Part shown: piece by piece, positions 1 through 8,226 of the stretch
Layout of the letters: each line of letters starts with the position of its first letter
Position numbering within the stretch: position 1 is the stretch's first letter
DNA from: Martensiomyces pterosporus
Taxonomy: Eukaryota; Kickxellomycota; Kickxellomycetes; Kickxellales; Kickxellaceae
NCBI GenBank assembly: GCA_025201845.1
Contig: MU604040.1
Coordinates: 34,851-53,031, forward strand
Reading direction: 5' to 3'
Length of the DNA: 18,181 bases
The notes under the pieces: model-generated
What the model saw: only the letters and a program-made list of their open reading frames with translations
Databases searched by the model: none
What the model was told of the DNA's origin: nothing
Program-made: the position numbers and the translations under genes

Positions 1-38
1 CTTCGTAGTCCATTTATTCGTTTCGCGTGTTTCTTCAT

Positions 39-3000
39 ATGGCGCTTGACGATGCGGAAATTCTAGCCCGCTATGGGCTGGATAACTTTGAGAGCTCCAC
101 GTTTGGCAACAGCGATGAGGTGGTGATAGATGCAGGGGGGCGCAAGAATTCCGAGCAGCAGAACGAATTGGGCATTGAGGACCTCCACGACGGCTCCATC
201 GCGCACAGCTCCAGACTCAACCAGGAGCTGAGACAGGGCAATGGCGAGCCTGTAGCTGAAGGCGGAGAGGACTATGACGAAGAAGACGATGACGACGATG
301 ACGATGACGACGACGACGAGTATGAGGGCGGGCGGTTCAAGGACTCGATGTCGATAAGCGGTGCATCGTCGCACAACGTCGCCATCAGCGACAGGGACCC
401 TCTTCATGTGCACCCCTCGGTGACTACTGTGCTGGAACGCAAGAGCGACCAGCGCTCGTTGAGTGACTTGACCTACCGTGCGAAATTCAGCGTCTCTCAC
501 AAGGGCTTCTCGCCCGCTGCGTTCATGCAAGTGGTCCACAGCGACACCTCCTACGCTGACCTTGTGCAGGGTGCTCGGCTGCTCCGTGAGTCTGTGTACC
601 AGGGAAGCGAGGCGCTGAAGATCCTTGTGCATAACAACTTTGACCGCTTCGTGGATGCACGCAACAAGATCGACTTGCTCTACGAAGAGATGAAGTCAAG
701 GTCGCTTAACGAGGCGGCAGAGTATGGCACGCGTGCGTTTGGCGAGGCACTGCAGGATACTACGCAAAAGGCAGATGAAATCTACAACCCTATCATCGAC
801 AGACGCGCGCGAGTTGAGAAAATTAGGTCTACGCTAAGCGTGGTTGAGCGGTACAAGTTCTACTTCAATCTGCCGTTCAGCCTTATAGAGTACACGCGCA
901 AGGGTAGGTTTGACATTGCCGTGCGTGAATACAAGAAGGGAAGGCAGCTCCTGCAGGCTGTCACCAAGGGCCACATTGGCGCTGCTGAGGGGGCAGTGTC
1001 GGGTGTGGATGGAGCGAACTCAACGGCCTTGAGCAACATCTTCCAGCATGTATGGAAGGAGGTGCAGGAGAGCGTGGTTGAGCTGCGCAATGCCCTGTTC
1101 AAGCACCTGAGCCAGCCATGGAAGCCATACAGCGAGCAAGAGAAGGTGATCAGATACTTGCTTGAAGTCGACCCTGGAGACAAGGACCCAGTAGCCTACT
1201 ACCTTGAGCACCACCATGCGTGGATCATCGACCAGATGGACGAGGTTTACAAAGGCCACAAGCAAAAGGCCGCGCAGGCAGGGAGCCAGTATCTGTCGCC
1301 CGATCGACGCCGCGGCCACAGCACAGGCGGGGGCGCAGCTAACGCAGCAAAGGACCCCGTGCAGGAGTCTGAGCGCAGGGCTGACGAGCTGACTCGCGCA
1401 CTGAACATAGAGTCGTTCTCTGACTTCCCGGCGTTTGCACATGGCCGCGACATCGAGTTCCAGATGTGGAAGCAGATGTACAGCGCACTGCGCGCCTTGT
1501 CACAAGCCCTCGTTCGCTGCCTGCCCGATTTCTGGAAGCTCAGTCAGGCCTACATGGAGGACCTGTACCAGAGGCCAGCAAATAGCGGCGGGGACAGGCG
1601 CCGTCGCCCAGGACTGAACCTCGACAAAGTCACAAAGTGCCACTCGCTGCTCGAGGACATCGTCGAGAAATATAGCCGCCATGTCTTGCGCCTAACCGGC
1701 GTGCTTGGCGATGCCGACCTGATCATCAACCTGGACACCCTTGGCCGCAGGCAGATTGCAACCACGCTACTCCGTCTGCCACAAACACATGCCCTGCTCG
1801 CTGGCCACTTTATGACTGCAATCATGGAGCTTGTGGTCAACACGGCCAACGACATTGAGGCTATAGATATGGCACAGGAGCCCGCAATCATTCTGGCCAA
1901 CCTCATCAGCCAGCTGAAGGCCGGGCTGGTTTTGTTCCTCTGCGAGATGTGGGACCGCGACGCGCAGTCAATGTCGCTTCATGAGAACTGGCGGCTGCAC
2001 CATGGAACTAGCTACTGGCCTCCGTTCTATATTGCACGCCGTCGCCAGGGAAAGGACGATTCGCCGTCGGTTGTTGCTGAGACTATTGCCAACACTGAGC
2101 TGCTCCCGCTCTTCTTGCGCACGGCACAGACAATCACTGGGCAGTTGGGTACCATCCATGCTGCTGCGCTGCAGCCTGGCAAGAGCACTCGCAAGCCGGC
2201 GCAGGGCCAAACACCACACTTTGACGCCAACTTTGATGAGGGCCAGCGCCAGCAGAGTGAGCGGTCCCATCAGTTGCACGACATGGCTGTGAGCCATGTG
2301 AAGCGTACATTCTTTGGAACCATGTACTCGTTCCTTGACACACTCCACGTGCTGGCATTCACCACGCTGCCCAGCGGCGCCGATGGCGGCAGTACCTCGA
2401 CTTCGACTGGTGGTGTCTCGGCGTCGACAGCAGCAGCCGGCACAGGCTCTTCGCTTGCACCGCCATCGCCGTTCGCAAACGCACTGCTGCCAAGAAGACT
2501 GTCATTCAGCCTGCCTGTGAAGAACGATGTGGGCGGAGCATGGGCCAGCAACCGCCGCCACTCGGTTGCCGAGACTGAGCGGCACGAGCAGACCAAAACC
2601 TCGGCAAGGCACAACACGCGCAGCTTCTACATACTGGCCACTCTTTGCAACCTGACTGCGTTCAGGATGTTTGTGGTGCCCGATCTTTTGCACTCAAAGG
2701 CCGTCAGATACACGTTCAAGCTGGATGTCGCTGACGAGCTCCCCCGGCTGGAGAAGATGCTGAGGCGACTGGACGAGATGGTGTTTTCGTTCTACATTCG
2801 AGACAAGTCCAAGCAGCTCAGCTCCATCGTGCACCGCGGCGTGCTGATGGGCGGGTTCAGCTGGTCCACCACGGAGATGCCCAGGGACACCCAGCCGTAT
2901 GTGTCCGAGGCCCTGCTGTACCTGGTCTTTACCCATGCCGAGATCATGGACCTCATTGCCGAAGTCGGAGCAGGGGCCGAGCATCACATGGTCAAGCAAC

Positions 3001-3413
3001 AGCCGCTTACCAAGCGCGTGTTCCAGATTCTGACGGCCAACCTGGCCCAGGATCTTCTGGAGAGCGTGCGCGTGGTCGATTCGTTCAGTGTTGGCGGGAT
3101 GCTGCAGTGCGTTCTGGAGTCCCTGGTCATCAGCCGCACCCTGCACGAATACCTCACGCCGGACTCGAGTATGTGCTTCACGTTGCTCCACAGCTATGTG
3201 CGGTCGGTGTTTGAGCGGTCGCAGGAGAGGGCCAAGAAGATTGCTGCGCAGCAGGGGCGTCCGATACCCGAGCAGCCCAAGGGCGAAGTGCAGGTGGTTG
3301 ATGGCGTGGCATTGACGTCGAGCCACTGGGAGGCGGTCAACCAGCTCCTGCGCGACTGCACGCGTCGCACACAGATCCAGTTCCGCTGCTTCCAGCCGTC
3401 TGTTGATCCGTAG
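39..3413 (+). CDS. SEC5: Exocyst complex subunit Sec5 (EXOC2)
   Basis: This is an intronless gene of 1124 codons. Sec5 is a subunit of the octameric exocyst, which tethers post-Golgi secretory vesicles to the plasma membrane at sites of growth. The best signature is around residues 175-300: a segment starting YADLVQGARLL, then NNFDRFVDARNKID with its Asn at residue 199, then a long helical stretch ending in the REYKKGRQLLQ region. This is the conserved Sec5 N-terminal rod. Further helical-bundle sequence fills the rest, including the segments near LIINLDTLGRRQIATTLLRLP and FYILATLCNLTAFRMFV. Residues 78-96 form an acidic tract with eleven Asp in a row. I chose the ATG at 39 because the frame opens only from a GTG at 27, and the MALDDAEILARYGL start resembles the short N-terminal motif of the family. 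The protein is longer than human EXOC2 (about 920 residues), mostly through low-complexity inserts. An upstream exon beyond the window edge cannot be excluded. Confidence 0.93.
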   Translation: MALDDAEILARYGLDNFESSTFGNSDEVVIDAGGRKNSEQQNELGIEDLHDGSIAHSSRLNQELRQGNGEPVAEGGEDYDEEDDDDDDDDDDDEYEGGRFKDSMSISGASSHNVAISDRDPLHVHPSVTTVLERKSDQRSLSDLTYRAKFSVSHKGFSPAAFMQVVHSDTSYADLVQGARLLRESVYQGSEALKILVHNNFDRFVDARNKIDLLYEEMKSRSLNEAAEYGTRAFGEALQDTTQKADEIYNPIIDRRARVEKIRSTLSVVERYKFYFNLPFSLIEYTRKGRFDIAVREYKKGRQLLQAVTKGHIGAAEGAVSGVDGANSTALSNIFQHVWKEVQESVVELRNALFKHLSQPWKPYSEQEKVIRYLLEVDPGDKDPVAYYLEHHHAWIIDQMDEVYKGHKQKAAQAGSQYLSPDRRRGHSTGGGAANAAKDPVQESERRADELTRALNIESFSDFPAFAHGRDIEFQMWKQMYSALRALSQALVRCLPDFWKLSQAYMEDLYQRPANSGGDRRRRPGLNLDKVTKCHSLLEDIVEKYSRHVLRLTGVLGDADLIINLDTLGRRQIATTLLRLPQTHALLAGHFMTAIMELVVNTANDIEAIDMAQEPAIILANLISQLKAGLVLFLCEMWDRDAQSMSLHENWRLHHGTSYWPPFYIARRRQGKDDSPSVVAETIANTELLPLFLRTAQTITGQLGTIHAAALQPGKSTRKPAQGQTPHFDANFDEGQRQQSERSHQLHDMAVSHVKRTFFGTMYSFLDTLHVLAFTTLPSGADGGSTSTSTGGVSASTAAAGTGSSLAPPSPFANALLPRRLSFSLPVKNDVGGAWASNRRHSVAETERHEQTKTSARHNTRSFYILATLCNLTAFRMFVVPDLLHSKAVRYTFKLDVADELPRLEKMLRRLDEMVFSFYIRDKSKQLSSIVHRGVLMGGFSWSTTEMPRDTQPYVSEALLYLVFTHAEIMDLIAEVGAGAEHHMVKQQPLTKRVFQILTANLAQDLLESVRVVDSFSVGGMLQCVLESLVISRTLHEYLTPDSSMCFTLLHSYVRSVFERSQERAKKIAAQQGRPIPEQPKGEVQVVDGVALTSSHWEAVNQLLRDCTRRTQIQFRCFQPSVDP
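285..317 (+). repeat. GAY trinucleotide run encoding eleven Asp
   Basis: Alternating GAC/GAT codons inside SEC5 encode eleven consecutive Asp (residues 83-93) within a wider acidic tract. The mixture of the two synonymous codons shows that it is not a pure recent microsatellite. Confidence 0.9.
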
Positions 3414-3873
3414 CCCGCCTGCACCCACTTTTGCGATCTCTTTTGTTTTCTTCGCCTCAGGCTCTTTAAAAGCTGCTGGCAACACGCTCTCCACGCACAC
3501 CTCTGCGCGCAATGGCCCTCGCGTGCTTATACGCGATGGGCTAGCTAAAGCATGCATTTGTGTGGGGTAAAGAATTTGGGCTGTGGCCCATCCAATCAGA
3601 GCGCGTGGAGCTGGGTAGTAGGGCCTGTTTGGCGCGTAAATGCAAAAAAGCCCGTAAACCCAGGTACGCGTCAAATGGCGGTGGGCACTGCCAGGCGCTT
3701 AAAATGCAAAGAGGATGTGCTTTTCAGGAGCCGCGCTGCCATTCCTTGGAACATCGCTTCGTGCTTCTTTCTTCCTTTCAGTCCCCTCTTTCGCATTTCC
3801 ACTTTATCATACAGAGAGAAGCGGTCCCGCTATTTGCAGTTTGCAGGGCTTTCTCCTCGCGTTTATAGTAACA
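3414..3873 (+). promoter_or_regulatory. SEC5 3' end and cyclin promoter with MCB-, E2F- and CCAAT-like motifs
   Basis: This gap holds no credible gene. The first part is the T-rich SEC5 trailer. The second part carries motifs typical of G1/S genes: CCAAT followed by CA at 3592-3596, TTTGGCGCG (E2F/DP-like) at 3628-3636, GTAAAC (forkhead-like core) at 3654-3659, and ACGCGT (MCB core, the site bound by MBF) at 3666-3671. All lie about 200-280 bp before the cyclin ATG. The motifs are seen directly; their use is inferred. A pyrimidine-rich leader precedes the start codon. Confidence 0.5.
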
Positions 3874-5487
3874 ATGGCTGGCGGCAACAACAAGGAAAAT
3901 GTTGCTTCGATGCACTCTACAAACGACACAGCATCTGCTGCAATCGACCTTTCTCTAGCCGCCGTTGCCTCTGCTCGCGGGAGCGCAGCGCGCAAGCGTG
4001 TGCTAGACGAGATTACAGAAAACGGCGCCATCGACACCAGCTTTGTGGACAAGGCCAAGCAGGCCATCAAACGCGGGTGCACGGAGATGGGGATTCGCAG
4101 ATACGCGTCGCTATCGTCAATGACTGCCAAGCACGCCAGTGCTGCAACAAGCAGCACGAAAAACGCGCGTAAGCAAATACAGCGGCCCCGCAACCGCAAG
4201 CACCTGGAGGCTCAGCGTGCCAGCAACGCAGAGCCGTCGTCAGAAGCCACCGTCATTCTCCTGCCATCCGACGACGCCAGTGGCATGCAAGAGCCCGTCG
4301 AGTCAGCTGCATGCACAATGGACGTGCGGTCGAACTCAGCTCCAACGCCACCGCTATTCTCTGCCGACCCCGCTGGACTCGAGTCGCAAATCACGCTTGT
4401 GGCGCCCTCATCGCCGCTCCACCTTCTTGCGCAGATCGATGCCGACGAGTATCTATGCGACACACAGCCTGCCGCCATCGCCACCGCCACCGCTGCCTGC
4501 ACTGGGGCAGCAAGGGCGGGGCCAGCCTTGTCTTTGACAGATGAGGAAATGGCTGAGACTTATGCAGAGCTGGCCGAGTGGCTCTTGAGCACCGAGCAGA
4601 AACACAGCGTGGATCTCGAGTGCGGCCTGGCCAGACATCCCAGCCTGTCGAGCAGAATGCGGCCCATCCTTGTGGACTGGCTGATGGAGGTGGCTGCAGA
4701 CTACCGCATGCACCGCCAGACGCTGCACCTGACGGTTCAGTACCTCGATCGGTTCTTGGCGAGCACCGACCTTTTGGTTGAGCCGAGGATGCTCCAATGC
4801 TACGGTACTGCATGTCTATCCATTGCTATGAAGGCTGAGGAGCTGCGGGTGCCGACGCTAACAGAGTTTACCGAGTTCTCGAAGGATGCGTTCACCAGAG
4901 AGCAGCTGAAGAGCGCCGAGCTGGATGTGCTCACCGCACTAGACTGGCATCTCGCCGTGCCCACCATCCACGAGTTCCTCTGTCTGATGTTCCAGCGCGC
5001 GTCGCTGTATTTCCCCGACCAGTTCGGCAGCTCAGCCGACGGCGGCGCACGCAGATTACACGGGTGGCCAGCCATCTGCCCAGCAACTATTCCTAGGCGC
5101 TTTGACCAGGACCAGTTTATTCTCGCATGCGACTATGCCGATGTCCTGCTCCATTGCCAGGAGAGCCTGCGGCATCGTGCGTCGGAGCTGGCTGCTGCTT
5201 GCTTCTATCTGGGCATTGCGCCCAGCAGCTTGGATGGTGCCATGTTTACACTGTGCACGGGCTACTCTTTTGCTGCTATCTGGCCCGCTATCCGCCACCT
5301 GAAGCGCCTGCGAGCTATCTTGGCTCCTGAGACAGCCTACTCGTCGCTTAGCGCACAGCCGTGTTGCATAGCCAAGGACAGGTACTCAACAAACCTCAGG
5401 CGCATACGCTCTGATGAGATGTGGGCTTTCCAGCCGCGCCATGCTCACCTGCTTTCGGAGTTTGAGGACTACTTTTATGCCCGATGA
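3874..5487 (+). CDS. Cyclin, A/E-like (mitotic/S-phase cyclin family)
   Basis: This 537-residue intronless cyclin should activate a Cdk1/Cdk2-type kinase in the nucleus. The cyclin box begins near residue 230. It contains the MRPIL form of the MRAIL hydrophobic patch (Met262 to Leu266, the docking site for RxL partners), followed by DWLMEV, TLHLTVQYLDRFL and the conserved Lys-x-Glu-Glu turn (KAEEL). A divergent C-terminal cyclin fold follows (ACDYADVLLHC, ELAAACFYLGI), separated by an insert of about 40 residues. The N-terminal 220 residues are disordered and low-complexity, with a KEN box at 7-9 and a degenerate destruction box at 41-50. I chose the ATG at 3874 (context AACAATGG) over the open frame that extends up to 3715, which reads through leader DNA. 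The TLHL and MRPILVDW motifs place it near cyclins A and E; the exact class needs a tree. The promoter carries G1/S-type motifs. Confidence 0.88.
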   Translation: MAGGNNKENVASMHSTNDTASAAIDLSLAAVASARGSAARKRVLDEITENGAIDTSFVDKAKQAIKRGCTEMGIRRYASLSSMTAKHASAATSSTKNARKQIQRPRNRKHLEAQRASNAEPSSEATVILLPSDDASGMQEPVESAACTMDVRSNSAPTPPLFSADPAGLESQITLVAPSSPLHLLAQIDADEYLCDTQPAAIATATAACTGAARAGPALSLTDEEMAETYAELAEWLLSTEQKHSVDLECGLARHPSLSSRMRPILVDWLMEVAADYRMHRQTLHLTVQYLDRFLASTDLLVEPRMLQCYGTACLSIAMKAEELRVPTLTEFTEFSKDAFTREQLKSAELDVLTALDWHLAVPTIHEFLCLMFQRASLYFPDQFGSSADGGARRLHGWPAICPATIPRRFDQDQFILACDYADVLLHCQESLRHRASELAAACFYLGIAPSSLDGAMFTLCTGYSFAAIWPAIRHLKRLRAILAPETAYSSLSAQPCCIAKDRYSTNLRRIRSDEMWAFQPRHAHLLSEFEDYFYAR

Positions 5488-5594
5488 AAGCACACTGCCG
5501 CTGCATTCCGCGATGTACATATTAGAAACCCCATCTATACCGTCCGAGCAACATAGCCAGCATACTAGACATGAACATTTAAATAGCAACTCCC

Positions 5595-5600
5595 TTTATT
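5595..5600 (-). terminator. AATAAA poly(A) signal for the CHORD gene
   Basis: A canonical AATAAA on the minus strand lies about 37 nt past the CHORD-gene stop codon, inside the 149-bp convergent gap with the cyclin gene. Confidence 0.6.
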
Positions 5601-5636
5601 TTCGGTTCAAGCGATGAGGGCTGGCATCAAGTGCCG

Positions 5637-6521
5637 CTAGTCGGAGCTACCTTCGAGGACGGGCCAGTCAGCCGCGGATCTCTTGGCCAGCTTGATCTCT
5701 GCCTTCGTCGACAGGAGCTCAAACGACGATGCTTCAGGGTCAATTTCCGCAAACAGCGTGATCTCATCGTCGTACACCTTGCCGTCACCATAGACCAAGT
5801 GCACACGGATGGCGCTCGACGTAAACGCAACTGAGCTGACCTCGCGGCTGATCTTCTTCGCATAGACCGAGACTATGACTTTGTTTGCCATCTGGTAGAA
5901 GTCACGCCTGCACTTCTCGGCCTTGGCCTGCTTCTCCTCGCCCTTGGTGCCGACAAACAAGTGGCGGCCCCTCGTGCATCCCTTGATGCGCAGAAACTCC
6001 TCAAACTCGGTGGCCCTCTTCTTACAGCACGACCAGCCCTTGGTTCCCTCATGGAACACGGCATTGCCCGGGTGGAACTGGCACTGCTCGGATGTATGCG
6101 ATTCCTCCTCGGACTCAAACACGGCGTTGCAGCCATTGCGCTTGCACTTGGCGCCCACTGGAACCACTGTGCCCTCGGGGTCCTCGTCGATAAACGGCTC
6201 CTTACTGGGTGCCGGAGCGCCAGCGGCAGCAGCTGGCTTGGGTGTTGGCTCTGTCGGGGTCTCTGGAAGGACGTCGTCGTGCTGGGTCAGGTCGGCCTTG
6301 AAGGGGTCGTCCTTGTGCCTCTCCTCGTCCGAGTGGGGGCCCAGAGTGCAGCCGTTGATTTCCATGAACTCGTCGAAGGAATGCACCCTGGGTTTGCAGC
6401 ATGTCCAGCCTTTCACGCCCTCGTGGAACTTGGGCACGCCGGGGTGGTACTGGCACGCCATGGAATCGTTCGTCGCCTCATCGTATGTTTGCCCGCAGCC
6501 GTTCCTCGTGCACCTCGGCAT
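5637..6521 (-). CDS. CHORD-CS protein (CHORDC1/morgana/CHP-1 family HSP90 co-chaperone)
   Basis: This single exon encodes 294 residues. It contains two zinc-binding CHORD modules and a C-terminal CS domain. CHORD1 has Cys4, Cys9, Cys23, His26, Cys41, Cys42, Cys58 and His63. CHORD2 repeats the pattern at Cys126, Cys131, Cys147, His150, Cys165, Cys166, Cys182 and His187, including the family hallmark FHEGxKGWxCCK in both copies. A low-complexity Pro/Ala linker (about 70-120) separates them. Residues about 205-290 form a p23-like CS beta-sandwich (starting ANKVIVSVYAKK). Family members bind HSP90, often with Sgt1, and act in stress and centrosome or kinase regulation; plant RAR1 lacks the CS domain. 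All zinc ligands are intact. The ATG sits just downstream of an AT-rich stretch. The gene is convergent with the cyclin and follows Rab6 in the same orientation with a gap of 307 bp. Confidence 0.95.
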   Translation of the reverse strand: MPRCTRNGCGQTYDEATNDSMACQYHPGVPKFHEGVKGWTCCKPRVHSFDEFMEINGCTLGPHSDEERHKDDPFKADLTQHDDVLPETPTEPTPKPAAAAGAPAPSKEPFIDEDPEGTVVPVGAKCKRNGCNAVFESEEESHTSEQCQFHPGNAVFHEGTKGWSCCKKRATEFEEFLRIKGCTRGRHLFVGTKGEEKQAKAEKCRRDFYQMANKVIVSVYAKKISREVSSVAFTSSAIRVHLVYGDGKVYDDEITLFAEIDPEASSFELLSTKAEIKLAKRSAADWPVLEGSSD

Positions 6522-6828
6522 CTTTCACATAAAAGTAAATAAATAAGGGAGTTGGGAATTCAGAAATGCAGAAAAGAGAGTAGCCAGGCGCTCTTTTTCT
6601 TGGTGGCACCAAACAAACCCTCTTTTATGTCCTGCACTCGGCCGAGTATTTTTTCCATAGCATTCTGCTGGTACCCCGAATGCCACCCAATACATGGTCC
6701 ATCGCAGTCCCTGGATTGATAAATAGAGGTGCTGATATTGCGTTTAAAAGTAGAAAAGGGCAGAAAGAGGGTGGGCACAGAACCTGGCCAAGAAAGCAGG
6801 CAAATGGAGAATCCAGGAGCCACGGCGT
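6522..6828 (-). promoter_or_regulatory. Gap: Rab6 3' trailer and CHORD-gene promoter
   Basis: This stretch lies between two leftward genes. The part next to 6522 is AT-rich on the minus strand (runs of TTATTTATT just before the CHORD ATG) and is the likely core promoter. The remainder is probably the Rab6 3' UTR. No open frame here is supported and I see no RNA gene or repeat. Confidence 0.4.
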
Positions 6829-7756
<928 letters not shown>

Positions 7757-8226
7757 TTTCTGGTTTACTTGGTTGTATTTTTAAGCCCTTGCAGCAGATT
7801 GTCTGGTAAATGCAGAGGTAGCAAAAGAGGCTGCTAGTGTCGAAATGGAGACTGATTACGTGCACAGAGTAGAAAGCGTGCTTGCTGCTGCTGCTGGCTA
7901 AAGCATCTGCTGCCCTTCCGCCTCAGCCTGAGCTGGGCTTGGTCACGGAAATGCCGCTCCACATATTTACACCCGGCAAAACCAGCCTTAAATTAGAACG
8001 GCGCTGTCTATTGGCCCGAGCTGATGCAGCACCACGCGACGCACCCGGTGATCTGATCCCGCCCAAATCGACCAGCGAAAGAAAAAATATACGCCAGCGA
8101 AAAAATGGGCTCGCTGCTTCGTGTCCAGCTTCTTGCTGCTTGCTTAGAGGCGCCCCTCACTTCCGGTTTCTTCTAGCTTTTTATTATCGTTCTAGAAAGG
8201 AGATTTACTGTGCCAATACGAAAACC
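7757..8226. promoter_or_regulatory. Divergent promoter between the Rab6 and TRM4 genes
   Basis: This 470-bp gap separates two genes that start in opposite directions, so both promoters must lie here. On the minus side there is a T-rich stretch near 7770-7785. On the plus side an AT-rich element (TTTTTATTATCG) lies near 8179, about 45 nt before the TRM4 ATG. I see no convincing TATA box and no supported open frame. Confidence 0.45.

Noticed and set aside
27..38. GTG start four codons upstream of the SEC5 ATG
   Set aside because: Nuclear fungal genes start at ATG, and the ATG at 39 gives the family-like N-terminus.
2694..3674. Long minus-strand open frame (326 codons) opposite the end of SEC5
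   Set aside because: It lies antisense to a strongly conserved gene, has no recognisable motif, and is explained by GC-rich third positions leaving the opposite strand open.
3715..3873. N-terminal extension of the cyclin frame from 3715
   Set aside because: The upstream start is non-ATG or in leader DNA, the sequence is pyrimidine-rich UTR, and the ATG at 3874 has a better context and is followed by a KEN box.
5600..5615. GGTTCAAGC resembling a tRNA T-loop
   Set aside because: No matching acceptor, D-arm or anticodon stem surrounds it. No tRNA, rRNA, CRISPR array or transposon was found in the window.
8158..8166. CACTTCCGG, identical to the animal ETS-factor site, in the TRM4 promoter
   Set aside because: ETS factors are animal-specific, so the match is most likely chance in a fungus.
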